Source of the DNA: Sipunculus nudus
Taxonomy: Eukaryota > Annelida > Sipuncula > Golfingiida > Sipunculidae
Direction of reading: 5' to 3'
DNA: 64,000 nucleotides
Assembly (NCBI GenBank): GCA_026874595.1
Contig: CM049319.1
Location: 67,855,917-67,919,916 of the forward strand
This document shows positions 1 through 12,030 of this stretch, in pieces. How positions within the stretch are numbered: position 1 is the stretch's first letter; each line of letters starts with the position of its first letter. The notes below the pieces were generated by a model, which was given only the letters and a program-made list of their open reading frames with translations, was not told the origin of the DNA and made no database searches. The position numbers and the translations under genes are program-made.

Positions 1-462
1 TATGACAGACCCTGTATTACTGACCCTGTAAGACATATCCTGTTTGACAGACCCTATATGACAGACCCTGTATTACGGACCTTGTATGACGTATCCTGTA
101 TGACCGACACTGTTTGACAGACCCTGTATTACCGATCCTGTTTGACATATCCTGTTTGAGAGACAATGTATGACAGACCCTGTTTGACAGACCCTGTATT
201 ACGGACCCTGTAAGACATATCCTGTTTGACAGACCCTTTATGACAGACCCTGTATTACGGACCTTGTATGACGTATCCTGTATGACGGACACTGTATGAC
301 ATACCCTGTTAGACATACCCTGTAAGACATACCCTGTATGACAGACCCTGTAAGACATACCCTGTAAGACAAACCCTGTATGACCGACACTGTATGACAT
401 ACCCTGTAAGACATACCCTGTAAGACATACCCTGTAAGACATATCCTGTATGACCGACACTG
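1..462. repeat. Mixed satellite domain 1 (partial)
   Basis: Matches 1794-2255 at an offset of 1,793 bp, including a rare unit ending caatg (tttgagagacaatg, near 157-170 and again near 1950) that reads ccctg in other blocks. It ends abruptly in uniform-type monomers where its homologue continues with K units, so a recombination joint lies near 463-480. Confidence 0.85.
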
Positions 463-1093
463 TATGACATACCCTGTATGACAGATCCTGTAAGACGAAC
501 CCTGTATGACATACCCTGTATGACATACCCTGTATGACAGATCCTGTAAGACGAACCCTGTATGACATACCCTGTATGACATACCCTGTATGACAGATCC
601 TGTAAGACGAACCCTGTATGACATACCCTGTATGACATACCCTGGATGACAGATCCTGTAAGACGAACCCTGTATGACATACCCTGTATGACATACCCTG
701 TATGACAGATCCTGTAAGACGAACCCTGTATGACAAACCCTGTATGACATACCCTGTATGACAGATCCTGTAAGACGAACCCTGTATGACATACCCTGTA
801 TGACATACCCTGTATGACAGATCCTGTAAGACGAACCCTGTATGACATACCCTGTATGACATACCCTGTATGACAGATCCTGTAAGACGAACCCTGTATG
901 ACATATCCTGTATGACAGATCCTGTAAGACGAACCCTGTATGACATACCCTGTATGACATACCCTGTATGACAGATCCTGTAAGACGAACCCTGTATGAC
1001 AGACCCTGTATGACAGACCCTGTAAGACGAACCCTGTATGACAGACCCTGTATGACAGACCCTGTAAGACGAACCCTGTATGACAGACCCTGT
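463..1093. repeat. Uniform satellite domain 1
   Basis: U-E-T-T cycles, then a P-P-E run. At its right end the unit before tatgaccg is a full 14-mer; at the homologous point of other blocks with this flank (6489-6501, 11528-11540, 19716-19728) it is a 13-mer that has lost one base. This block may keep the older form. Confidence 0.85.
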
Positions 1094-2759
1094 ATGACCG
1101 ACCCTGTAAGACGGACCCTGTATGACAGACCCTGTATGACAGACCCTGTTAGACAGACCCTGTATTACGGACCCTGTGTGACAGACACTGTATGACCGAC
1201 CCTGTATGACAGACCCTGTTAGACAGACCCTGTAAGACGGACCCTGTGTGACAGACCCTGTGTGACCGACCCTGTATGACAGACCCTGTAAGACAGACCC
1301 TGTATGACTGACCCCGTATGACGGACCCTGTATGACATATCCTGTTTGACGGACCCTGTATTACGGAAATTTGTAGGACACACCCTGTTTGACAGACCCT
1401 GTAATACGGACCCTGTAAGACATATCATGTTAAACAGACCCTGTATGACAGACCCTGGGTGACCGACTCTGTATGACAGACCCTGTATGAGAGACCCTGT
1501 TTGACAGACCCTGTATAACGGACCCTGTAAGACATATCCTGTTAAACAGATCCTGTATGCCAGACCCTGTATTACGGACCCTGTAAGACATATCCTGTTT
1601 GACAGACCCTATATGACAGACCCTGTATTACGGACCTTGTATGACGTATCCTGTATGACCGACACTGTTTGACAGACCCTGTATTACGGATCCTGTTTGA
1701 CATATCCTGTTTGAGAGACCCTGTATGACAGACCCTGTTTGACAGACCCTGTAATACGGACCCTGTAAGACATATCATGTTAAACAGACCCTGTATGACA
1801 GACCCTGTATTACTGACCCTGTAAGACATATCCTGTTTGACAGACCCTATATGACAGACCCTGTATTACGGACCTTGTATGACGTATCCTGTATGACCGA
1901 CACTGTTTGACAGACCCTGTATTACCGATCCTGTTTGACATATCCTGTTTGAGAGACAATGTATGACAGACCCTGTTTGACAGACCCTGTATTACGGACC
2001 CTGTAAGACATATCCTGTTTGACAGACCCTTTATGACAGACCCTGTATTACGGACCTTGTATGACGTATCCTGTATGACGGACACTGTATGACATACCCT
2101 GTTAGACATACCCTGTAAGACATACCCTGTATGACAGACCCTGTAAGACATACCCTGTAAGACAAACCCTGTATGACCGACACTGTATGACATACCCTGT
2201 AAGACATACCCTGTAAGACATACCCTGTAAGACATATCCTGTATGACCGACACTGTATGACATACCCTGTAAGACATACCCTGTAAGACATACCCTGTAA
2301 GACTTCCCCGTAAGACATACCCTGAATGACAGACCCTGTAAGACATAGCCTGTAAGACATACCCTGTAAGACATTACCATGTATGACCGACCCTGTATAA
2401 CCGACCCTGTATGATGTACCTTGCATGACCGACCCTGTATCACAGACCCTGTAAGACATACCCTGTAAGACATACCCTGTATGACAGACCCTGTAAGACA
2501 TACCCTGTATGACAGACCCTGTAAGACATATCATGTATGACCGACCCTGTATGACCGACCCTGTATGACCGACCCTGTATGACAGACCCTGTAAGACATA
2601 TCCTGTTAAACATACCCTGTATGACCGACCCTTCATGACCGACCCTGTATGACCGACCCTGTATGACAGACCCTGTAAGACATATCCTGTTAAACAGACC
2701 CCGTATGACAGACCCTGTATTACGGACCTTGTATGACAGACCCTGTATGACGGACCCTG
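1094..2759. repeat. Mixed satellite domain 2
   Basis: Contains a 15-mer seen nowhere else (tattacggaaatttg, 1359-1373), a 13-mer taagacttccccg (2298-2310) and, 69 bp after its start, a 15-mer taagacattaccatg (2367-2381). The last two form a marker module that recurs in all later large mixed domains. Carries the cccg allele of the 13-mer. Confidence 0.85.
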
Positions 2760-4546
2760 TATGACATACCCAGTATGACATACCCTGTATGACATACCCT
2801 GTATGACATACCCCGTATGACATACCCTGTATGACATACCCTGTAAGACGAACCCTGTATGACATACCCTGTATGACATACCCTGTATGACAGATCCTGT
2901 AAGACGAACCCTGTATGACAGATCCTGTAAGACGAACCCTGTATGACATACCCTGTATGACATACCCTGTATGACAGATCCTGTAAGACGAACCCTGTAT
3001 GACATAACCCGTATGACATACCCTGTATGACAGATCCTGTAAGACGAACCCTATATGACATACCCTGTAAGACGAACCCTGTATGACATACCCCGTATGA
3101 CATACCCTGTATGACAGATCCTGTAAGACGAACCCTGTATGACATACCCTGTAAGACGAACCCTGTATGATATACCCTGTATGACATACCCTGTATGACA
3201 GATCCTGTAAGACGAAACCTGTATGACATACCCTGTAAGACGAACCCTGTATGATATACCCTGTATGACATACCCTGTATGACAGATCCTGTAAGATGAA
3301 CCCTGTATGACATACCCTGTATGACATACCCTGTATGACAGATCCTGTAAGACGAACCCTGTATGACATATCCTGTAAGACGAACCCTGTATGACATACC
3401 CTGTATGACATACCCTGTATGACAGATCCTGTAAGACGAACCCTGTATGACATACCCTGTAAGACGAACCCTGTATGACATACCCCGTATGACATACCCT
3501 GTATGACAGATCCTGTAAGACGAACCCTGTATGACATACGCTGTATGACATACCCTGTATGACATACCCTGTATGACAGATCCTGTAAGACGAACCCTGT
3601 ATGACATACCCTGTAAGACGAACCCTGTATGACATACCCTGGATGACATACCCTGTATGACAGATCCTGTAAGACGAACCCTGTATGACATACCCTGTAT
3701 GACATACCCTGTATGACATACCCTGTATGACAGATCCTGTAAGACGAACCCTGTATGACATACCCTGTAAGACGAACCCTGTATGACATACCCTGTATGA
3801 CGTTCCTGTAAGACGAACCCTGTATGACATACCCTGTATGACAGATCCTGTAAGACGAACCCTGTATGACATACCCTGTATGACATACCCTGTATGACAG
3901 ATCCTGTAAGACGAACCCTGTATGACATACCCTGTATGACATACCCTGTATGACAGATCCTGTAAGACGAACCCTGTATGACATACCCTGTAAGACGAAC
4001 CCTGTATGACATACCCTGTATGACATACCCTGTATGACAGATCCTGTAAGACGAACCCTGTATGACATACCCTGTATGACAAACCCTGTATGACAGATCC
4101 TGTAAGACGGACCCTGTATGACATACCCTGTATGACAGAACCTGTAAGACGAACCCTGTATGACATACCCTGTATGACATACCCTGTATGACAGATCCTG
4201 TAAGACGAACCCTGTATGACATACCCTGTATGACAGATCCTGTAAGACGAACCCTGTATGACATACCCTGTATGACAGATCCTGTAAGACGAACCCTGTA
4301 TGACAAACCCTGTATGACATACCCTGTATGACAGATCCTGTAAGACGAACCCTGTATGACATACCCTGTATAACATACCCTGTATGACAGATCCTGTAAG
4401 ACGAACCCTGTATGACATACCCTGTATGACATACCCTGTATGACAGATCCTGTAAGACGAACCCTGTATGACAAACCCTGTATGACATACCCTGTATGAC
4501 AGATCCTGTAAGACGAACCCTGTATGACATACCCTGTATGACATAC

Positions 4547-4555
4547 CCTGTATGA
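4547..4555. repeat. Candidate target-site duplication, left copy
   Basis: cctgtatga ends at the LINE 3' junction and is matched exactly by 5897-5905 at the other junction. Removing the element and one copy restores perfect 14-bp phase. Because the target is itself periodic, the match could be chance; a 23-bp duplication with one mismatch fits as well. Confidence 0.5.
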
Positions 4556-4571
4556 AGAAGAAGAAGAAGAA
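4554..4571 (-). repeat. (TTC)6 simple-repeat tail of the LINE
   Basis: Six perfect GAA triplets on the plus strand, TTC on the element's strand, form its 3' terminus in place of poly(A). The first two bases, g and a at 4554-4555, also match the satellite, so the exact junction is ambiguous by two bases. Confidence 0.85.
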
Positions 4572-4719
4572 ATTTATTGTAGAAAAAGGCCTTGTGGCCC
4601 ATGGTACAAATATAAACATAAATAAATGCAATTGAACAATAAACATGTAACATGATAACATGCAGTTAATACATACATATTAACATGGTTGTGTTACCTG
4701 CTGTTGTGTTGTTTCATAA
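4572..4719 (-). other. LINE 3' UTR
   Basis: About 148 nt of AT-rich noncoding sequence between the ORF stop and the tail. It holds no repeat monomer. Two minus-strand open frames start here (near 4661 and 4653) with hydrophobic, Phe/Leu-rich beginnings and run into the satellite; I treat both as accidental. Confidence 0.8.
4573..4578 (-). promoter_or_regulatory. Polyadenylation signal AATAAA of the LINE
   Basis: Plus-strand tttatt reads AATAAA on the minus strand, immediately before the TTC tail. It is the only AATAAA on the minus strand between the ORF stop and the tail. The spacing is short for cleavage after the signal, but some LINEs end this way. Confidence 0.7.
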
Positions 4720-5895
4720 TCATAAAGTTTCTGTCACATCAAGTTCTTTCTTTAATTTGTTAACCTGAAATAAATATTTAGCTACATTCAAAAGGACATT
4801 AAAAGACTGAGTTTTTAATAGCTTAATTAAACCATATATATTTTTTGGAATTTCCTTGAAAGATGTAAAAAATTCTTTTCTGATATTTTCATATCTAGAG
4901 CAATAAAATAAAACATGTATCTCATCTTCAACCTCATCTTGGTCACACATTTTACAGATCCTCATTTCTCTGGGTACATTATATCTCCTTCCAATTTCAA
5001 TTTCATAGCAATGGTCACTTAATCTAAATTTTGATAAAGCTTGTCTGTATACAAATGCCATATTATATAAATATTTTTCTGGTTCTATTGCTGATTTAAT
5101 TTCACTATATATACTAAGCTTAGATTTACTTTGGATTTCTGCTAACATTTCTTGCTGGCTATTGTCTTTAACCCTTTGTACAAACATATTCACAAACATT
5201 TTTCTGTCACCTACACTTTGCTCAAGCCATACAAAACTAAAACCATATCTGTTTAACAGCAGTTTTATATCTGTCACCCATGTGCTTCTTCCTATATCAT
5301 CTAATTGTTTGAGAGTGTTATAACATAATCTTGGGTATCTAGAATTTTCCATTGAGATAATTTTTAACCAATAACTTATACATCTTTTAAAATATATACA
5401 GTGTAGAGGGTACCTTCCACATTCTAATATGGCAGCAGTATTTACTGTTTTTTTACTCACACCAAGGAGTTGCTTACAAACACGTGATTGCATACATTCT
5501 ATTTTTGGTCTTGGAATGGACCCCCATATTTCTGAACCATAAAGTAGTGAAGGGACTATAACTTTCTCAAAAATAGTCAAAATGACTGATAACGACATTT
5601 TACCACATTTTGATTCACAACTCTTTATAATATTTAAACCTTTACTTGTTTTCAACATAAGTATATTTAAATATTGGTTCCATTTCAGTGATGAAGAGAA
5701 CATAACTCCTAAATATGTATAACTATTAACATTTAAAAGCTTTTTACCCTTGAAATACCATTTCTCATTTTGCTTTACCGTTCCTCCCCTTCTAAATACC
5801 ATAGATTTAGTTTTATCAATATTGACTTGCACACCCCATCTGTCACAGAATTTTTCTAAAATGTTCAATAAGCTTTGAAGTCTTCCAACTGAGTC
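4720..5895 (-). pseudogene. LINE ORF2 C-terminal fragment: RT thumb, connector and CCHC knuckle
   Basis: 391 codons run without a stop or frameshift to a TGA at 4722-4720. Numbering from the first LINE residue: a helix LQSLLNILEKFCDRWG (6-21) leads into VNIDKTKSMVF (24-34), which matches RT motif D. YTYLGVMFS (59-67) matches motif E. LLYGSEIWG (117-125) is a box common in invertebrate LINE proteins. Near the C terminus C314-x2-C317-x9-H327-x4-C332 forms a CCHC knuckle followed by YENIRKEFF. The catalytic motifs A to C, including the Y/F-x-D-D aspartates expected just upstream, are missing, as are any endonuclease domain and the native start. The open frame runs on into satellite codons up to 6258, which is a chance fusion. 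The product cannot be an active polymerase. The clean frame suggests a fairly recent insertion. Confidence 0.92.
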
Positions 5896-5896
5896 T

Positions 5897-5905
5897 CCTG
5901 TATGA
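5897..5905. repeat. Candidate target-site duplication, right copy
   Basis: cctgtatga directly follows the truncated 5' end of the LINE and equals the left copy at 4547-4555. The array then resumes as T, E, T, T, U. Confidence 0.5.
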
Positions 5906-6501
5906 CATACCCTGTAAGACGAACCCTGTATGACATACCCTGTATGACATACCCTGTATGACAGATCCTGTAAGACGAACCCTGTATGACATACCCTGTA
6001 TGACAAACCCTGTATGACAGATCCTGTAAGACGAACCCTGTATGACATACCCTGTATGACATACCCTGTATGACAGAACCTGTAAGACGAACCCTGTATG
6101 ACATACCCTGTATGACATACCCTGTATGACAGATCCTGTAAGACGAACCCTGTATTACATACCCTGTATGACATACCCTGTATGACAGATCCTGTAAGAC
6201 GAACCCTGTATGACATACCCTGTATGACAGATCCTGTAAGACGAATCCTGTATGACATACCCTGTATGACATACCCTGTATGACAGATCCTGTAAGACGA
6301 ACCCTGTATGACAGACCCTGTATGACAGACCCTGTAAGACGAACCCTGTATGACAGACCCTGTATGACAGACCCTGTAAGACGAACCCTGTATGACAGAC
6401 CCTGTATGACAGACCCTGTAAGACGAACCCTGTATGACATACCCTGTATGACAGACCCTGTATGACAGACCCTGTAAGACGAACCCTGTATGACAGCCCT
6501 G

Positions 6502-9343
6502 TATGACCGACCCTGTAAGACGGACCCTGTATGACAGACCCTGTATGACAGACCCTGTTAGACAGACCCTGTATTACGGACCCTGTGTGACAGACACTGT
6601 ATGACCGACCCTGTATGACAGACCCTGTTAGACAGACCCTGTAAGACGGACCCTGTGTGACAGACCCTGTGTGACCGACCCTGTATGACAGACCCTGCAA
6701 GACAGACCCTGTATGACTGACCCCGTATGACGGACCCTGTATGACATATTCTGTTTGACGGACCCTGTATTACGGACCCTGTATGACACACCCTGTTTGA
6801 CAGACCTTGTATTACGGACCCTGTAAGACATATCCTGTTAAACAGACCCTGTATGACAGACCCTGTATGACAGACCCTGTATGACAGACCCTGTAAGACG
6901 GACCCTGTGTGACAGACCCTGTGTGACCGACCCTGTATGACAGACCCTGCAAGACAGACCCTGTATGACTGACCCCGTATGACGGACCCTGTATGACATA
7001 TTCTGTTTGACGGACCCTGTATTACGGACCCTGTATAACACACCCTGTTTGACAGACCTTGTATTACGGACCCTGTAAGACATATCCTGTTAAACAGACC
7101 CTGTATGACAGACCCTGTATGACAGACCCTGTATGACAGACCCTGTATTACGGACCCTGTATGACATACCCTGTATGACCGACCCTGTATGACAGACCCT
7201 GTATGACAGAACCTGTATGACAGACCCTGTATGACATACCCTGTATGACAGACCCTGTATGACATACCCTGTGTGACCGACTCTGTATGACAGACCCTGT
7301 GTGAGAGACCCTGTTTGACAGACCCTGTATAACGGACCCTGTAAGACATATCCTGTTAAACAGATCCTGTATGCCAGACCCTGTATTACGGACCCTGTAA
7401 GATATATCCTGTTTGACAGACCCTATATGACAGACCCTGTATTACGGACCTTGTATGACGTATCCTGTATGACCGACACTGTTTGACAGACCCTGTATTA
7501 CGGATCCTGTTTGACATATCCTGTTTGAGAGACCCTGTATGACAGACCCTGTTTGACAGACCCTGTAATACGGACCCTGTAAGACATATCATGTTAAACA
7601 GACCCTGTATGACAGACCCTGTATTACTGACCCTGTAAGACATATCCTGTTTGACAGACCCTATGTAACAGACCCTGTATTACGGACCTTGTATGACGTA
7701 TCCTGTATGACCGACACTGTTTGACAGACCCTGTATTACCGATCCTGTTTGACATATCCTGTTTGAGAGACCCTGTATGACAGACCCTGTTTGACAGACC
7801 CTGTATTACGGACCCTGTAAGACATATCCTGTTTGACAGACCCTTTATGACAGACCCTGTATTACGGACCTTGTATGACGTATCCTGTATGACGGACACT
7901 GTATGACATACCCTGTAAGACATACCCTGTAAGACATACCCTGTATGACAGACCCTGTAAGACATACCCTGTAAGACAAACCCTGTATGACCGACACTGT
8001 ATGACATACCCTGTAAGACATACCCTGTAAGACATACCCTGTAAGACATATCCTGTATGACCGACACTGTATGACATACCCTGTAAGACATACCCTGTAA
8101 GACATACCCTGTAAGACTTCCCTGTAAGACATACCCTGAATGACAGACCCTGTAAGACATAGCCTGTAAGACATACCCTGTAAGACATTACCATGTATGA
8201 CCGACCCTGTATGACCGACCCTGTATGATGTACCTTGCATGACCGACCCTGTATCACAGACCCTGTAAGACATACCCTGTAAGACATACCCTGTATGACA
8301 GACCCTGTAAGACATACCCTGTATGACAGACCCCGTATGACGGACCCTGTATGACATATCCTGTTTGACGGACCCTGTATTACGGACCTTGTATGACACA
8401 CCCTGTTTGACAGACCCTGTATTACGGACCCTGTAAGACATATCCTGTTAAACAGACCCTGTATGACAGACCCTGTATTACGGACCTTGTATGACGTATC
8501 CTGTATGACCGACACTGTTTGACAGACCCTGTATTACCGATCCTGTTTGACATATCCTGTTTGAGAGACCCTGTATGACAGACCCTGTTTGACAGACCCT
8601 GTATTACGGACCCTGTAAGACATATCCTGTTTGACAGACCCTTTATGACAGACCCTGTATTACGGACCTTGTATGACGTATCCTGTATGACGGACACTGT
8701 ATGACATACCCTGTAAGACAGACCCTGTAAGACATACCCTGTAAGACAAACCCTGTATGACCGACACTGTATGACATACCCTGTAAGACATACCCTGTAA
8801 GACATACCCTGTAAGACATATCCTGTATGACCGACACTGTATGACATACCCTGTAAGACATACCCTGTAAGACATACCCTGTAAGACTTCCCTGTAAGAC
8901 ATACCCTGAATGACAGACCCTGTAAGACATAGCCTGTAAGACATACCCTGTAAGACATTACCATGTATGACCGACCCTGTATAACCGACCCTGTATGATG
9001 TACCTTGCATGACCGACCCTGTATCACAGACCCTGTAAGACATACCCTGTAAGACATACCCTGTATGACAGACGCTGTAAGACATACCCTGTATGACAGA
9101 CCCTGTAAGACATATCATGTATGACCGACCCTGTATGACCGACCCTGTATGACCGACCCTGTATGACAGACCCTGTAAGACATATCCTGTTAAACATACC
9201 CTGTATGACCGACCCTTCATGACCGACCCTGTATGACCGACCCTGTATGACTGACCCTGTAAGACATATCCTGTTAAACAGACCCCGTATGACAGACCCT
9301 GTATTACGGACCTTGTATGACAGACCCTGTATGACGGACCCTG
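6502..9343. repeat. Mixed satellite domain 3
   Basis: Has two marker modules (13-mers at 8112 and 8882, cctg allele), 770 bp apart. A further local duplication of 252 bp (18 monomers) near 6643-7146 is absent from the other blocks; its second copy carries a private unit tataacacaccctg near 7030. Confidence 0.85.
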
Positions 9344-11540
9344 TATGACATACCCAGTATGACATACCCTGTATGACATACCCTGTATGACATACCCCGT
9401 ATGACATACCCTGTATGACATACCCTGTAAGACGAACCCTGTATGACATACCCTGTATGACATACCCTGTATGACAGATCCTGTAAGACGAACCCTGTAT
9501 GACAGATCCTGTAAGACGAACCCTGTATGACATACCCTGTATGACATACCCTGTATGACAGATCCTGTAAGACGAACCCTGTATGACATAACCCGTATGA
9601 CATACCCTGTATGACAGATCCTGTAAGACGAACCCTATATGACATACCCTGTAAGACGAACCCTGTATGACATACCCCGTATGACATACCCTGTATGACA
9701 GATCCTGTAAGACGAACCCTGTATGACATACCCTGTAAGACGAACCCTGTATGATATACCCTGTATGACATACCCTGTATGACAGATCCTGTAAGACGAA
9801 ACCTGTATGACATACCCTGTAAGACGAACCCTGTATAATATACCCTGTATGACATACCCTGTATGACAGATCCTGTAAGATGAACCCTGTATGACATACC
9901 CTGTATGACATACCCTGTATGACAGATCCTGTAAGACGAACCCTGTATGACATACCCTGTAAGACGAACCCTGTATGACATACCCTGTATGACATACCCT
10001 GTATGACAGATCCTGTAAGACGAACCCTGTATGACATACCCTGTAAGACGAACCCTGTATGACATACCCCGTATGACATACCCTGTATGACAGATCCTGT
10101 AAGACGAACCCTGTATGACATACCCTGTATGACATACCCTGTATGACATACCCTGTATGACAGATCCTGTAAGACGAACCCTGTATGACATACCCTGTAA
10201 GACGAACCCTGTATGACATACCCTGGATGACATACCCTGTATGACAGATCCTGTAAGACGAACCCTGTATGACATACCCTGTATGACATACCCTGTATGA
10301 CATACCCTGTATGACAGATCCTGTAAGACGAACCCTGTATGACATACCCTGTAAGACGAACCCTGTATGACATACCCTGTATGACATACCCTGTATGACA
10401 GATCCTGTAAGACGAACCCTGTATGACATACCCTGTATGACAGATCTTGTAAGACGAACCCTGTATGACATACCCTGTATGACATACCCTGTATGACAGA
10501 TCCTGTAAGACGAACCCTGTATGACATACCCTGTATGACATACCCTGTATGACAGATCCTGTAAGACGAACCCTGTATGACATACCCTGTAAGACGAACC
10601 CTGTATGACATACCCTGTATGACATACCCTGTATGACAGATCCTGTAAGACGAACCCTGTATGACATACCCTGTATGACAAACCCTGTATGACAGATCCT
10701 GTAAGACGAACCCTGTATGACATACCCTGTATGACATACCCTGTATGACAGAACCTGTAAGACGAACCCTGTATGACATACCCTGTATGACATACCCTGT
10801 ATGACAGATCCTGTAAGACGAAACCTGTATGACATACCCTGTATGACAAATCCTGTAAGACGAACCCTGTATGACATACCCTGTATGACAGATCCTGTAA
10901 GACGAACCCTGTATGACATACCCTGTATGACATACCCTGTATGACAGATCCTGTAAGACGAACCCTGTATGACATACCCTGTATAACATACCCTGTATGA
11001 CAGATCCTGTAAGACGAACCCTGTATGACATACCCTGGAAGACATACCCTGTATGACAGATCCTGTAAGACGAACCCTGTATGACAAACCCTGTATGACA
11101 TACCCTGTATGACATATCCTGTAAGACGAACCCTGTATGACATACCCTGTATGACATACCCTGTATGACAGATCCTGTAAGACGAACCCTGTATGACATA
11201 CCCTGTATGACATACCCTGTATGACAGATCCTGTAAGACGAACCCTGTATGACATACCCTGTATGACAGATCCTGTAAGACGAACCCTGTATGACATACC
11301 CTGTATGACATACCCTGTATGACAGATCCTGTAAGACGAACCCTGTATGACAGACCCTGTATGACAGACCCTGTAAGACGAACCCTGTATTACAGACCCT
11401 GTATGACAGACCCTGTAAGACGAACCCTGTATGACAGACCCTGTATGACAGACCCTGTAAGACGAACCCTGTATGACATACCCTGTATGACAGACCCTGT
11501 ATGACATACCCTGTAAGACGAACCCTGTATGACAGCCCTG
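9344..11540. repeat. Uniform satellite domain 3
   Basis: Opens with tatgacatacccag and closes with the 13-mer tatgacagccctg. Aligns with 17532-19728 at a constant offset of 8,188 bp; only scattered single-base differences were noticed, for example tattacag near 11388 against tatgacag at the homologous site. Confidence 0.9.
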
Positions 11541-12030
11541 TATGACCGACCCTGTAAGACGGACCCTGTATGACAGACCCTGTATGACAGACCCTGTTAG
11601 ACAGACCCTGTATTACGGACCCTGTGTGACAGACACTGTATGACCGACCCTGTATGACAGACCCTGTTAGACAGACCCTGTAAGACGGACCCTGTGTGAC
11701 AGACCCTGTGTGACCGACCCTGTATGACAGACCCTTCAAGACAGACCCTGTATGACTGACCCCGTATGACGGACCCTGTATGACATATCCTGTTTGACGG
11801 ACCCTGTATTACGGACCCTGTATGACACACCCTGTTTGACAGACCCTGTATTACGGACCCTGTAAGACATATCCTGTTAAACAGACCCTGTATGACAGAC
11901 CCTGTATGACAGACCCTGTATGACAGACCCTGTATTACGGACCCTGTATGACATACCCTGTATGACCGACCCTGTATGACAGACCCTGTATGACAGACCC
12001 TGTATGACAGACCCTGTATGACAAACCTTG
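11541..12030. repeat. Mixed satellite domain 4 (short)
   Basis: 490 bp, 35 monomers, between two uniform domains. It lacks the 13/15-mer module. A private pair, cccttcaagacag near 11730, is shared only with the homologous blocks near 19920 and 26459; other blocks read ccctgcaagacag. Confidence 0.85.

Larger units (their letters stand above)
4554..5896 (-). mobile_element. 5'-truncated non-LTR (LINE-type) retrotransposon
   Basis: This is the only non-satellite DNA in the window, AT-rich and abruptly bounded by satellite on both sides. Read on the minus strand it has the order expected of a LINE 3' end: the C-terminal part of a reverse-transcriptase ORF (5895-4720), a 3' UTR of about 148 nt, an AATAAA signal (4578-4573) and a simple (TTC)6 tail (4571-4554). 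The 5' end is cut off inside the RT domain, as is common in target-primed reverse transcription. There are no LTRs and no terminal inverted repeats. The clade cannot be fixed without a phylogeny; the C-terminal CCHC knuckle and simple-repeat tail fit several invertebrate LINE groups. Confidence 0.93.
2760..6501. repeat. Uniform satellite domain 2, interrupted by the LINE
   Basis: Begins with the marker unit tatgacatacccag, which opens nearly every later uniform domain, and ends with the 13-mer tatgacagccctg. About 2.4 kb is satellite (2760-4555 and 5897-6501). Includes a truncated unit tatgacgttcctg near 3795 not noticed elsewhere and taagatgaaccctg near 3293, a unit found at the same place in other blocks. 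Confidence 0.9.

Noticed and set aside
463-1093. CRISPR array (regular repeats and spacers)
   Set aside because: There are no unique spacers: every position is a variant of one 14-bp unit. The window is eukaryotic and no cas genes occur.
968-1195. Plus-strand 61-75-codon frames (MTDPVRRTLYDRPC repeats, also at 6280, 11319, 12676, 19507, 20864, 26043, 27400, 42443, 50535 and 53488)
   Set aside because: They come from the P-P-E monomer order, which happens to avoid stops in one plus-strand frame. No start context or domain.
3051-4661. Secreted repeat protein with an N-terminal hydrophobic segment
   Set aside because: The hydrophobic start is the LINE 3' UTR read in a chance frame, and its Phe/Leu run is the TTC tail. 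The rest is satellite.
4556-5896. Endogenous virus or LTR element
   Set aside because: No LTRs, gag, protease, integrase or RNase H signature. The thumb, LLYGSEIWG box and CCHC end, followed by a simple tail, fit a non-LTR element.
4720-6258. A 512-residue intact reverse-transcriptase gene
   Set aside because: The first 121 residues are satellite translation. Only 391 residues belong to the LINE, and the catalytic motifs are absent.
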